Assembly (NCBI RefSeq): GCF_017916425.1
Contig: NZ_JAFMSX010000002.1
Location: 304,413 to 368,412 of the forward strand
Source of the DNA: Nocardioides sp. SYSU D00065
GTDB taxonomy: Bacteria > Actinomycetota > Actinomycetes > Propionibacteriales > Nocardioidaceae
DNA: 64,000 nucleotides
Direction of reading: 5' to 3'
The position numbers and the translations under genes are program-made. This document shows positions 1 to 15,176 of the stretch, piece by piece. Below the pieces are notes generated by a model. The model did not search any database, was not told the DNA's origin, and saw only the letters and a program-made list of their open reading frames with translations. Numbering within the stretch: position 1 is the first letter of the stretch; each line of letters begins with the position of its first letter.

Positions 1-2
1 CG

Positions 3-641
3 TTCCGCCGCTTCGCCCGCGACCTGTCGGCGTTCTCCACGACCGTCGCCGGTGCCGACAAGGACCTGCGCCGACTCATCGAGGACGGCTCCCTCGGCGC
101 CAACGAGCTGCGCGTCTTCCTCGAGGACAACGAGGTCGAGCTCGGCGACCTGATCAACAACCTCGTCACGACCGGGGAGGTCGTCGTCCGGCACCTCGAC
201 GGCATCGAGCAGCTGCTGGTGATCTATCCCCACGTCGTCGAGGGCGGCTTCACCGTGGTGTCCAAGTCGCCCGGCACGGGACTGTACGACGCGCACTTCG
301 GGATGGTCCTGACCCCGGAGCCGCACGTGTGCCACGCGGGCTACGAGGACACCGACCGGCGCTCCCCGCTCGACGGCAGCAACCGCCCGATGAAGGAGGA
401 CGCGGGCTGCACCGCCCCGGCCTCGCAGACCAACGCCCGCGGAGCGCAGAACATCCAGGCGCCGCGCGCAGCTACCGGGTGGGGCCCCGCCGACTTCGCC
501 TACGACCCGGAGACGGGCACGCTCACCTCGGATCCCGCGGAGGTCAGGCGCCTGGAGCGGGCCGGTAGCGTGGCGCCGCCCACCCTGGGAGAGGAGACGT
601 GGAAGTGGCTCTACCTCCAGCCCCTGCTGGCGCGCGAGTGA
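3..641 (+). CDS. Mce-family protein, C-terminal part (5' end outside window)
   Basis: The window opens inside this gene, and about 212 residues up to the stop are visible. Mce proteins are secreted or membrane-anchored subunits of hexameric lipid/sterol importers that work with YrbE permeases and an ATPase. The visible part has the helical C-terminal region typical of the last Mce subunits (segment reading DLINNLVTTGEVVVRHL, followed by QLLVIYPHVV) and a disordered tail with two cysteines. The MlaD/Mce domain itself lies upstream of the window. The stop overlaps the GTG of the next gene (GTGA at 638-641), so the two are translationally coupled. The following two genes encode Mce-associated proteins, which fits the end of an mce operon. 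The family assignment is fairly secure, but which Mce subunit this is (A-F) is inferred only from its last position. Confidence 0.8.
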   Translation, partial: FRRFARDLSAFSTTVAGADKDLRRLIEDGSLGANELRVFLEDNEVELGDLINNLVTTGEVVVRHLDGIEQLLVIYPHVVEGGFTVVSKSPGTGLYDAHFGMVLTPEPHVCHAGYEDTDRRSPLDGSNRPMKEDAGCTAPASQTNARGAQNIQAPRAATGWGPADFAYDPETGTLTSDPAEVRRLERAGSVAPPTLGEETWKWLYLQPLLARE

Positions 642-1201
642 CGCCGCGGGTGCGCTCCGCGACGGCCGTCGCGCTGGTGCTGGTCGTGGTGGCCTGCATC
701 GCGCTGCTGGTCCGCTCCGCCCTCGCCGACCGCGCCTCGGCCGCCGGTGGGCTCGAGCTGCCCGAGGAGCGCGAGCGGGTGATGAGCCTGACCGACCAGT
801 TCGTGCGTCGGCTGGGGACCTACAGTCCCGACATGCTCGACGCCTCGGGCCGGATGCCGGCCTACCGCGAGCAGGTGCGCGAGGTGATCACGCCGAAGTT
901 CGCCGCCGACTTCGACGAGCAGGTCGCCACGGCCGAGCAGCTCGTCGCGCAGGGCGGGATCACCCGCACCGCCGACGTGTTCGCGACCGGGGTGTCCTCG
1001 ATCGACGACGACTCCGCGCGGGTCCTGGTCGCCGGTGCGTTCACGGACAGCTACACCCAGGGCAAGGGGGACGACGCGCGCACGGTCGACCAGGAGCCGC
1101 TGCCGTTCCGGTTCACCGTGGACCTGGTGACGATCGAGGGGGAGTGGCTCGTCGACGACTTCGCGCCGGTGAGCAGCCCCGAGGAGGGGACCGCCCCGTG
1201 A
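638..1201 (+). CDS. Mce-associated membrane protein
   Basis: This encodes about 187 residues from the GTG at 638, which overlaps the upstream stop. An in-frame GTG at 650 is an alternative start. One N-terminal transmembrane helix (about residues 5-28, rich in Val/Ala/Leu) is followed by an extracytoplasmic domain of about 150 residues ending in a GEWLVDDF motif. This architecture is that of the Mce-associated membrane proteins, which stabilise Mce transporters in mycobacteria. The gene overlaps its neighbours on both sides by 4 bases (GTGA), so it is part of the mce operon. Its C-terminal domain resembles that of the next gene (GEWLVDDL there), so the two look like paralogues. The exact role in transport is not shown by the sequence. 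Confidence 0.75.
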   Translation: MTPRVRSATAVALVLVVVACIALLVRSALADRASAAGGLELPEERERVMSLTDQFVRRLGTYSPDMLDASGRMPAYREQVREVITPKFAADFDEQVATAEQLVAQGGITRTADVFATGVSSIDDDSARVLVAGAFTDSYTQGKGDDARTVDQEPLPFRFTVDLVTIEGEWLVDDFAPVSSPEEGTAP

Positions 1202-1977
1202 GCGACGCCCCCACCTGGTACGACCTGCTCGACGTGCCCCGCGACGCCACGACCGAGGAGGTGCGCACGGCCTGGAAGAGCCAGATCGCCGACCTCGAGC
1301 CCGGCGACCGGCGCTTCGACGCCTCCAACCGCGCCGCGAAGGTGCTGCTCGACCCGGCCTCGCGCGCGGCGTACGACGCCTCCCTGCCGCCCTCGGAGGA
1401 GGAGTCGGCGGAGCAGCCGGCGGAGCCGGCCGAGGCTGGGCCGACCGAGGACCCCGCGAGCGCCGTGGTCGGGGACCGCGCCGGGGGCCGCGGCGTGCCG
1501 TCCTGGCTCCTGGCCGGTCTCGGCATCCTCGCCGCGGGGCTGGTCGCGGCGACGGTGTGGGTGTGGACGACCTCGGGTGGCGACGGCGGCTCGTCGGCCG
1601 CTCGCGAGGCCCAGGTCGCCGCGGAGCGCGCCGTCGTGCCCGTGCTCTCCTACGACTACGAGGACCTCGAGGCCGACCAGCGCGCAGCGCAGGCACTGAT
1701 GACCGGCAGCTATCGCGAGGAGTACGACCGGCTGTTCGCGGTGCTGGAGGAGAACGCGCCGCGCACGCGGACCAAGGTCACCGCCACGGTGGTCGCGTCC
1801 GGCATCGTCCGCGCCACCGACGAGCGGGTGCAGGTGCTGGTCTTCGTCGACCGGCCGACGACCAACCGGCTCAGCGCCGAGCCGGTCGTCTACAAGGACC
1901 AGGTCACGCTGTCGATGCAGCTCGTGGACGGCGAGTGGCTCGTCGACGACCTCGTCACCTCTCCGGTCCAGGGCTGA
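1198..1977 (+). CDS. J-like domain fused to Mce-associated membrane domain
   Basis: The protein has 259 residues starting at the GTG at 1198 (GTGA overlap with the gene before). Residues 5-62 read like a DnaJ J domain: WYDLLDVPRDATTEEVR at the start, then a helix ending in DPASRAAYD. The His-Pro-Asp tripeptide that stimulates Hsp70 is absent, and the corresponding loop reads ADLEPGD. An acidic, Pro/Glu-rich linker (about 63-95) leads to one transmembrane helix (about 102-125) and then an Mce-associated extracytoplasmic domain ending GEWLVDDL. The predicted topology puts the J-like part in the cytoplasm and the Mce-associated part outside. It is the last gene of the mce operon. I infer a structural or adaptor role rather than an active co-chaperone. 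Confidence 0.72.
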   Translation: MSDAPTWYDLLDVPRDATTEEVRTAWKSQIADLEPGDRRFDASNRAAKVLLDPASRAAYDASLPPSEEESAEQPAEPAEAGPTEDPASAVVGDRAGGRGVPSWLLAGLGILAAGLVAATVWVWTTSGGDGGSSAAREAQVAAERAVVPVLSYDYEDLEADQRAAQALMTGSYREEYDRLFAVLEENAPRTRTKVTATVVASGIVRATDERVQVLVFVDRPTTNRLSAEPVVYKDQVTLSMQLVDGEWLVDDLVTSPVQG

Positions 1978-2016
1978 CGGGCGGACCCCCGCAGGGGTGG
2001 GCGCGGCGCGCCCTGC

Positions 2017-2045
2017 TTGACCCCGGGCGCTGTGGCGTTCATAGT
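2017..2045 (+). promoter_or_regulatory. Candidate rpoB promoter P1
   Basis: A -35 element TTGACC (2017-2022) and a -10 element CATAGT (2040-2045) are separated by exactly 17 bases, as expected for the housekeeping sigma factor. It lies in the 242-base gap between the mce operon and rpoB and would give a leader of about 170 bases. Assigned by eye. Confidence 0.5.
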
Positions 2046-2091
2046 CGTGGCAACGCGTGGCACTCGTCCCTTCGGGAGATCGCCCCCGCGT

Positions 2092-2120
2092 TTGAGGCGT
2101 GTGCTGACTTGCGCTATCGT
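2092..2120 (+). promoter_or_regulatory. Candidate rpoB promoter P2
   Basis: TTGAGG (2092-2097), a 17-base spacer and TATCGT (2115-2120) form a second sigma-70-type promoter 75 bases downstream of P1. Tandem promoters upstream of rpoB are known in other actinobacteria. The leader would be about 93 bases. Assigned by eye. Confidence 0.5.
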
Positions 2121-2219
2121 TGGTCTTTGCGCCTGCCCTCAGATGCCCGACGCCTTCCGGACGGCTGTTGCGGTGGTCGGCCGGCGCCGAGATCACTTGA
2201 TCATTTGTGAGGACACCTC

Positions 2220-5801
<3,582 letters not shown>

Positions 5802-5807
5802 GTCGTC

Positions 5808-5837
5808 GGTACGGCGGCCGTCCGCGGTCGCCGTACC
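5808..5837 (+). terminator. Hairpin in the rpoB-rpoC spacer
   Basis: GGTACGGCG (5808-5816) pairs perfectly with CGCCGTACC (5829-5837), and the stem can continue inward through GCCG/CGGT (one G-T pair) to a 4-base loop, giving about 13 pairs. No run of T follows directly. It begins 6 bases after the rpoB stop. It may be an RNA processing or stabilising element, or a partial attenuator, since rpoC has its own ribosome-binding site but no obvious promoter here. Confidence 0.55.
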
Positions 5838-5887
5838 ACCTCAGTCCCCAGCTTTTTCCACGTACCTAACGAAGGACTGCAGCCATC

Positions 5888-9733
<3,846 letters not shown>

Positions 9734-9755
9734 TCCGAGGTCGTCCGCACCACCT

Positions 9756-9795
9756 GCCGAGCCCCGGTCTCCCGCATGGGAGGCCGGGGCTCGGC
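9756..9795 (+). terminator. Terminator hairpin after rpoC
   Basis: An 18-base left arm (9756-9773) and an 18-base right arm (9778-9795) pair with a single T-G wobble around a GCAT loop. The arms begin GCCGAGCCCCGG and end CCGGGGCTCGGC. There is no U tract, as is common in high-GC actinobacteria. It sits 22 bases after the rpoC stop and before the GTG of the next gene. Confidence 0.8.
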
Positions 9796-9841
9796 GCGTA
9801 CCGGCCGGGGCCGCGTCCCGTCGGTCTGAGAGGATCGCGCC

Positions 9842-11089
9842 GTGACCACCGCCTCAACGCGCCCGACCTCGGCGGACGTGCTGGTCGTCGGCGCAGGGCC
9901 CGCCGGCTCGGCTGCGGCCGCTTGGGCGGCACGCGCCGGGCTGGACGTGCTCCTCGTCGACGCGGCCACCTTCCCGCGCGACAAGACGTGCGGTGACGGT
10001 CTCACCCCGCGGGCCATCGGCGAGATGGAGAGACTCGGCCTCGAGGACTGGCTGCGTGCCCACACCGTCAACCGCGGACTGCGTGCGCACGGGTTCGGTC
10101 AGGTCCTCGAGCTGCCCTGGCCGGGCGGCTCGCTCCCGGACTGGGGCTCGGCCGTGGCACGCACCGAGCTCGACGACCACCTGCGCACGACCGCGGTCGC
10201 GAGCGGCGCCAGGGCCGTCGACGGCCTACGGGCGGTCGGCGTGCGCCGCGACGGCGAGCGGGTGGCCGCGGTGGAGCTCCGCGACGCCGACGGCACCTTC
10301 GAGGTCGCGTGCCGCTGGCTGGTCGTCGCCGACGGCGTACGCTCCCCGCTCGGCAAGCTGCTCGGCCGCGAGTGGCACCGCGACACCGTCTACGCCGTGG
10401 CCGGCCGCTCCTACGTCGACTCCGACGCCTCCGACGACCCCTGGATCAGCTCCCACCTCGAGCTGCGCGACGAGCAGGGCGCGCTGGTGTCCGGCTACGG
10501 CTGGATCTTCCCCCTCGGCGACGGCACCGTGAACCTGGGGGCGGGCACCCTCGCCACCAGCCGGCGGCCGGCCGAGGTGGCCATCAAGCCGCTGATGCAG
10601 ACCTACGCGGACGCGATCGGCAAGGACTTCGGGCTCTCCGGCGAGCTGCGGATGCCGACCTCGGCGCTGCTGCCCATGGGTGGCGCGGTGAGCAACGTGG
10701 CCGGGCCCAACTGGGCGCTGATCGGTGACGCCGCGGCCTGCGTGAACCCGCTCAACGGCGAGGGCATCGACTACGGCCTCGAGACCGGCCGCCTGGTCGC
10801 CGACCACATCGCGAGCGGCGCCGGACTCGGGGAGGCGTGGCGCTCGACGCTGGTCGGCCACTACGGCGAGGCGTTCTCGATCGCCCGCCGGCTCGCGGGG
10901 ATCGCCACGCAGCCGCGGGTGGTGGCCGCACTGGGGCCGGCCGGGATGCGCTCGGAATGGCTGATGACGCTCGCGCTGCGCTGGATGGGCAACCTCGTCG
11001 ACGACGCCGACCGCGACCGCGCCGCCCGCGTGTGGCGCTGGGCGGGGCGGCGTTCCATGGCCCGCGACACGCGGGCGCCGTTCAGCTGA
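9842..11089 (+). CDS. Geranylgeranyl-reductase family FAD-dependent oxidoreductase
   Basis: The flavoprotein has 415 residues. An N-terminal Rossmann FAD site reads VLVVGAGPAGSAAA (about residues 13-26), and the second FAD motif reads LIGDAAACVNPLNGEGI (about residues 299-315). Family members saturate isoprenoid double bonds, for example menaquinone reductase MenJ of mycobacteria or chlorophyll geranylgeranyl reductase. In an organism of this type, partial reduction of the menaquinone side chain is the most likely job, but the sequence alone does not fix the substrate. It starts at the GTG at 9842, after the rpoC terminator, and its 3' end overlaps the convergent acyltransferase gene by 8 bases. 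Confidence 0.85.
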   Translation: MTTASTRPTSADVLVVGAGPAGSAAAAWAARAGLDVLLVDAATFPRDKTCGDGLTPRAIGEMERLGLEDWLRAHTVNRGLRAHGFGQVLELPWPGGSLPDWGSAVARTELDDHLRTTAVASGARAVDGLRAVGVRRDGERVAAVELRDADGTFEVACRWLVVADGVRSPLGKLLGREWHRDTVYAVAGRSYVDSDASDDPWISSHLELRDEQGALVSGYGWIFPLGDGTVNLGAGTLATSRRPAEVAIKPLMQTYADAIGKDFGLSGELRMPTSALLPMGGAVSNVAGPNWALIGDAAACVNPLNGEGIDYGLETGRLVADHIASGAGLGEAWRSTLVGHYGEAFSIARRLAGIATQPRVVAALGPAGMRSEWLMTLALRWMGNLVDDADRDRAARVWRWAGRRSMARDTRAPFS

Positions 11090-12119
11090 GCGGTGCCGCC
11101 GCAGCGTCGCGACGCGACCGCCGCCGCTCCGCCCAGCCGAGCGGATTGGTGAACGGCTCGAGCGCGCGGCGTACGGGCGGGGCGGCCAGCACCAGCGACA
11201 GCGCCACCGCGCCCAGCACGGTCAGCACCAGCCCCAGCGTCGGCTCGGCCGCGGTGAAGTCGGGCCACCCGAGCGCCTTGACGGTCTTGATGACGAAGCC
11301 GTGGAACAGGTAGACCACCATCGTCGCGGTGCCCATCGTCGTGAACCACCCGAGGGAGCGGCGCGGCACCAGCGCCATGGCGGAGAACGCTCCCACCAAA
11401 CCGACCATCATCACGGTCAGCCGCGTCTGGAAGGCGATCTCGTTGTCGATCGGCAGCTCGTCGTAGCCGGTGTCGTACCAGAGCAGCGCGGTCTCCGCCC
11501 ACGTGTCGGTGTAGAGCGCCATGACGCCGATCCCGACCAGCAGCGGCACCGCCGCGACCCGGACCCAGACGTCGTCGAGGTGCTTGAGGTGGCGAGGCTG
11601 GAGGTGGAGGCCGAGCACGAAGAACGGCAGCAGGCCCAGGAAGCGCGGGATCATCAGCGAGTCGTCGTCCCACAGGCCGCCGAGGAGGCTCACGATCACC
11701 GACAGGGGCAGGAAGAGCCAGTGCCGCTTGAGGACCGGCGTGACCAGGCGCCACATGAGCAGCACGATGAGGTACCACATCGTCCAGTGCGGCTGGAGCC
11801 ACAGCGGGCCCGTCACCTGCTCGTCGGCCACGGTGCGGCGGAAGTACACCAGCGCGGGCTCGAACAGCAGGTAGGGGATGGCGAGGGTGTAGACGAGGCT
11901 CTTCAACCGGCGCCGGTCCCACTCGAAGGACTTCGAGAGGTAGCCGCTGACGAACACGAAGGCCGGGATGTGCCACAGGTAGATGAAGTCGTAGACCCAG
12001 TGGCTGCCGGTCGTCTCCTCCACCAGCCCGATCGAGTGTCCGACGACGACGAGGGTGACCAGCACCATCTTGACGTTGTCGAGCCACGGATCTCGGGACG
12101 TGGGAGACACGGCGCTCAC
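11082..12119 (-). CDS. Membrane acyltransferase, type 3 family
   Basis: This integral membrane protein of 345 residues starts at GTG. The N-terminus reads RDPWLDNVKMVLVTLVVVGH, which contains the conserved Asp-Asn and the His of the acyltransferase_3 (OafA/WecH) family, followed by a further nine or so hydrophobic helices. These enzymes transfer acetyl or other acyl groups to extracytoplasmic sugars, lipids or peptides. The substrate cannot be told, and no glycan cluster is nearby. It is divergent from the double-Nudix gene, only 22 bases away, and convergent with the geranylgeranyl-reductase gene. The C-terminal tail is basic and cytoplasmic-looking. Confidence 0.82.
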   Translation of the reverse strand: MSAVSPTSRDPWLDNVKMVLVTLVVVGHSIGLVEETTGSHWVYDFIYLWHIPAFVFVSGYLSKSFEWDRRRLKSLVYTLAIPYLLFEPALVYFRRTVADEQVTGPLWLQPHWTMWYLIVLLMWRLVTPVLKRHWLFLPLSVIVSLLGGLWDDDSLMIPRFLGLLPFFVLGLHLQPRHLKHLDDVWVRVAAVPLLVGIGVMALYTDTWAETALLWYDTGYDELPIDNEIAFQTRLTVMMVGLVGAFSAMALVPRRSLGWFTTMGTATMVVYLFHGFVIKTVKALGWPDFTAAEPTLGLVLTVLGAVALSLVLAAPPVRRALEPFTNPLGWAERRRSRRDAAAAPLS

Positions 12120-12129
12120 CGTACTTCAC

Positions 12130-12142
12130 TAGGTTGGGGGCA
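12130..12142 (+). promoter_or_regulatory. -10 element for a leaderless Nudix mRNA
   Basis: TAGGTT at 12130-12135 lies 6 bases before the ATG at 12142. At that distance transcription would begin at the start codon itself. The same spacing recurs at many genes in the window. Confidence 0.5.
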
Positions 12143-13041
12143 TGAGCTCCCTGCCGAGGCGACAGCGGGTGGCGGCGTACGCCGTCATGCTGCGCGAGCG
12201 CTCGGGCGCCGTGGAGATCCTCCTGTGCCGCCTCGCACCGCGGGTCTCGCGCACCGAGCTGTGGACCCTCCCGGGAGGCGGGGTCGACCACGGTGAGGAC
12301 CCGCGGGCCGCGCTGGTGCGGGAGATCCACGAGGAGACCGGACTCGCCGCGACGGTGGGGGAGACCGCGCGGGTCTACAGCGCGCACCTGCCGCGTGCCT
12401 CGCGGGACGGCCGGCTCGTCGACGCGCACGCCATCCGCATCGTCTACGACGCCTGGGTCGCCCCCGACGCCCCCAGTCCGCGCGTGGTCGAGGTGGACGG
12501 CTCCACGATCGAGTCGGCGTGGCACCGGCTCGACGACGTGGCCTCGGGCGCGGTGCCCGTCGCCGCGCAGGTGACCGACGCGCTGGTGGACCACCAGCCG
12601 TTCCGGCTGCAGCGGGTCGCGGCGTACGCGCTGGTGCTGCGCGACGGCGCGGTCCTGCTGACCCGGCTGTCGCCGCGCGCGGCCCACCCGGGACGGTGGA
12701 CCCTCCCCGGCGGCGGCGTGGACCACGGAGAGCACCCGTCCGACGCGCTCGCCCGGGAGGTCGAGGAGGAGTGCGGGCTGCCCTGCGAGGTGGGCGGCCT
12801 GCTCGGCGTGCACGACACCCACTTCTCCGGCACCGCGCCGTCGGGGCGGATCGAGGACTACCACGGCATCCACCTGGTCTACGCGGCGACGGTCGGGCCC
12901 GGCGCCCCACGCGTGCAGGAGGTCGACGGCACCACCGACGCCGTCGCCTGGGTGCCCCTCGTCGACGTCGAGGACGGCCGGGTCGAGGTGCTCGACCTCG
13001 TCCGCCACGCGGCGCGGCTGTCTCCGAACGGGGGGACGTGA
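12142..13041 (+). CDS. Protein with two tandem Nudix hydrolase domains
   Basis: The protein has 299 residues. Two complete Nudix boxes follow the GX5EX7REUXEEXGU rule: GGVDHGEDPRAALVREIHEE near residue 53, and GGVDHGEHPSDALAREVEEE near residue 194, each followed by a Cys or Thr and Gly-Leu. The two halves align along most of their length (RVAAYAVMLRE against RVAAYALVLRD, and WTLPGGGVDHGE in both), so this is an internal duplication with both active sites kept. Nudix enzymes hydrolyse nucleoside diphosphates linked to other groups, and the substrate is unknown here. Its stop is one base before the ATG of the iron alcohol dehydrogenase-type gene, so the two form an operon. Confidence 0.9.
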   Translation: MSSLPRRQRVAAYAVMLRERSGAVEILLCRLAPRVSRTELWTLPGGGVDHGEDPRAALVREIHEETGLAATVGETARVYSAHLPRASRDGRLVDAHAIRIVYDAWVAPDAPSPRVVEVDGSTIESAWHRLDDVASGAVPVAAQVTDALVDHQPFRLQRVAAYALVLRDGAVLLTRLSPRAAHPGRWTLPGGGVDHGEHPSDALAREVEEECGLPCEVGGLLGVHDTHFSGTAPSGRIEDYHGIHLVYAATVGPGAPRVQEVDGTTDAVAWVPLVDVEDGRVEVLDLVRHAARLSPNGGT

Positions 13042-13042
13042 G

Positions 13043-14317
13043 ATGACCGAGAGCGTCTTCACCTACGCGGCGCCGGGACTCAAGTTCGGTCGCGGCGCCA
13101 GCGGCGAGATCGGCTGGGACGTCCGCCAGCTGCTGCCCGCTGCCGACGGGCGGACCGAGGGCGGGCGTCGGGTGCTGCTCGTCACGGACCCCGGCGTCGC
13201 CGCGACCGGGCACCCGGAGCGGATCGCGCAGCGGCTCCGGTCCGCAGGGCTCGACGTCACGGTGTTCGCCGGCGCCCGCGTGGAGCCCACCGACGCGTCC
13301 CTGGAGGACGCCATCGCCTTCGCGCGCGACGGCGGCCCCTACGACGCCGTGGTGGCGGTCGGCGGCGGCTCGGCGATCGACACCGCCAAGGCGGTGAACC
13401 TGCTGCTGACCAACAGCGGCTCGCTGATGGACTACGTCAACGCCCCCGTGGGCGGCGGCCGGGCTCCGGACCATCCGCTGCTCCCGCTGGTCGCCGTCCC
13501 CACGACGACCGGCACCGGCGCCGAGTCGACCACCATCTGCGTCCTCGACGTGCTCGCCCTCCAGGTCAAGACCGGCATCTCCCACGCCCGGCTCCGCCCC
13601 ACCCTGGCGGTGGTCGACCCCGACCTCACCGCCACGCAGCCGGCGATGGTGACCGCGTCGGCCGGCATGGACATCCTCTGCCACGCGCTGGAGAGCTATA
13701 CCGCCCGCTGGTACGCCGACTTCGACGCAAAGCGGCCCGAGCAGCGCGTCCCCTACTGCGGCGCCAACCCCATCGCCGACATGTGGGCCGAGAAGTCGCT
13801 GTCCCTCCTGGCCGGCTCCTTCCGTCGGGCAGTGCGCGACGGCGAGGACCGTGAGGCACGCGAGCAGATGGCGCTGGCGGCCACCTTCGCCGGCCTCGGC
13901 TTCGGCAACGCAGGCGTCCACGTGCCGCACGCCTGCGCCTACCCGATCGCCGGCCGCGTGCGCGACTACCGGCCCGAGGGCTATCCCGCCGACGATCCGA
14001 TCGTGCCGCACGGCATGGCGGTGGCGATGACCGCTCCGGCGGCCTTCGCGTTGACCTTCGAGGCCTCGCCCGATCGGCACCGCCGGGCGGCGGAGCTGCT
14101 CGGCGGCGGCACCGACCCGCTGCCCGAGGTCGTGCGCGGCCTCATGCGCGACGTGGGCCTGCCGAGCGGGCTCGCGGAGCTCGGCTACGGCCCCGCCGAC
14201 GTCGACGACCTGGTCGAGGGTGCCCTCAAGCAGCAGCGCCTGCTCGCGACTGCCCCCCTCGAGGTCACCGCCGACCACCTCGCCGCCGTCTTCCGGGACT
14301 CGCTCGAGCACTGGTGA
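13043..14317 (+). CDS. Iron-containing alcohol dehydrogenase, hydroxyacid-oxoacid transhydrogenase-like
   Basis: The protein has 424 residues. The cofactor site reads VAVGGGSAIDTAKAVNLLL (about residues 111-130), followed by PTTTGTGAE. The metal ligands are the Asp and His of SAGMDILCHALESY and the His residues of HVPHACAYP and IVPHGMAVAMT. The insert GRVRDYRPEGYPADDPIVPH and the overall length match the ADHFE1 subgroup, which oxidises 4-hydroxybutyrate while reducing 2-oxoglutarate and keeps its NAD(H) bound, better than simple alcohol dehydrogenases. This subgroup call is from memory of the family. It is the second gene of a two-gene unit with the Nudix protein and is followed by a large inverted repeat. 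Confidence 0.82.
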   Translation: MTESVFTYAAPGLKFGRGASGEIGWDVRQLLPAADGRTEGGRRVLLVTDPGVAATGHPERIAQRLRSAGLDVTVFAGARVEPTDASLEDAIAFARDGGPYDAVVAVGGGSAIDTAKAVNLLLTNSGSLMDYVNAPVGGGRAPDHPLLPLVAVPTTTGTGAESTTICVLDVLALQVKTGISHARLRPTLAVVDPDLTATQPAMVTASAGMDILCHALESYTARWYADFDAKRPEQRVPYCGANPIADMWAEKSLSLLAGSFRRAVRDGEDREAREQMALAATFAGLGFGNAGVHVPHACAYPIAGRVRDYRPEGYPADDPIVPHGMAVAMTAPAAFALTFEASPDRHRRAAELLGGGTDPLPEVVRGLMRDVGLPSGLAELGYGPADVDDLVEGALKQQRLLATAPLEVTADHLAAVFRDSLEHW

Positions 14318-14337
14318 GCCGGTCCGGCCGCACGGGT

Positions 14338-14411
14338 CAGTTCATGTTCCCCGCCAGATGTACGGGAGTGGTGGGCGGCACTCGCGTACACGTGGTGGCG
14401 AACATGAACTG
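14338..14411. repeat. 74-base imperfect inverted repeat
   Basis: Arms at 14338-14370 and 14379-14411 match at 28 of 33 positions. The outer 12 bases (CAGTTCATGTTC and GAACATGAACTG) match perfectly, and the loop is 8 bases. It begins 21 bases after the preceding stop and could act as a terminator, but its length and perfect outer ends are also like a small non-autonomous element. It fills most of the 198-base gap 14318-14515, in which I see no other gene. Confidence 0.75.
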
Positions 14412-14502
14412 CTCACGGCCTTCGTTGGCCGGGCGGCCAGGCAGTCAGCGGATCTGCGTCGGCGGGGCTGTGGATGGCCGCCCACGGGGGCGCCCTGCGG
14501 CC

Positions 14503-14516
14503 TAGCGTCGGGAGGA
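14503..14516 (+). promoter_or_regulatory. -10 element for a leaderless mRNA
   Basis: TAGCGT at 14503-14508 lies 7 bases before the ATG at 14516. The GGGAGG directly touching the ATG is too close to be a useful ribosome-binding site, which supports a leaderless start. Confidence 0.45.
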
Positions 14517-15166
14517 TGGAGCTGTGGACCGAACGCCAGGCGACCCGCCACCTCATGGTGCCCGGCATCGGCCGCGACGCGGCGCGCAGCGCCTTGAAGG
14601 CCGGTGTGGCCGGGCGACCGGTCGAGGTGAGCACGGGCCTGCTCTACGACGCCCGGGAGGTGCGCGACGTGCTCGACCGGATGGATCCGCCCTGCGAGAT
14701 CCGGCAGCGCACGAGCCGGCCCGTGTTCGTCGCCAGGGTCGCGCCACGCGAGCCGGACGAGCGCACGCCGTGGCGGTCGTGGCGCGGCGCCGACGTGCTG
14801 GCGCCACGGGCGGAGCAGCTCGACGCGGCCCGCGCGTGGTGGCACCTGGGCGCTCGGATGGACGCGCTCATCGGCGGCGTCGGATCCGCGAAGGGGGTGC
14901 CCTTCGTCGTCACGTGCGGAGGCATCATCGTGCTCGGTGCCGAGATCAGGGGAGTCGACCACGCGGTGGCCGCAGCCGGGCTCGAGATGAGCAGTGCCCG
15001 CCGGTCTGCCTCGCCGCTCGGTGAGTCGTACTCCCGCAACGCGCGGGCATTCGTGCTGGGCGATCCGGGCCCGTGGTTCGACGGTCAGGACGGCCGGCGG
15101 TTCGGCACCGGTCCGGGCGGGCCCTTCCGGGTGGTCCAGGGCCGCAGTCGTGACCGCTCCACCTAG
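14516..15166 (+). CDS. Conserved-looking hypothetical protein with HTH-like N-terminus
   Basis: The protein has 216 residues and no recognised family. The first 55 or so residues (WTERQATRHLMVPGIGRDAA, then LLYDAREVRDVLDRM) have the look of a small winged or excisionase-type DNA-binding fold. The middle part contains a hydrophobic beta-rich stretch (PFVVTCGGIIVLGAEI), and the C-terminus is Gly/Arg/Pro-rich. There is no signal peptide or membrane helix. The ATG at 14516 is chosen because a -10 hexamer sits 7 bases upstream. Its stop TAG overlaps the TAGACT hexamer that seems to drive the next small gene. The function is unknown. Confidence 0.6.
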   Translation: MELWTERQATRHLMVPGIGRDAARSALKAGVAGRPVEVSTGLLYDAREVRDVLDRMDPPCEIRQRTSRPVFVARVAPREPDERTPWRSWRGADVLAPRAEQLDAARAWWHLGARMDALIGGVGSAKGVPFVVTCGGIIVLGAEIRGVDHAVAAAGLEMSSARRSASPLGESYSRNARAFVLGDPGPWFDGQDGRRFGTGPGGPFRVVQGRSRDRST

Positions 15167-15176
15167 ACTCGCCGCA
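15164..15176 (+). promoter_or_regulatory. -10 element for the small membrane protein gene
   Basis: TAGACT at 15164-15169 lies 6 bases before the ATG at 15176 and overlaps the upstream stop codon. This predicts a leaderless transcript for the 27-codon gene and the coupled methyltransferase gene. Confidence 0.5.
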
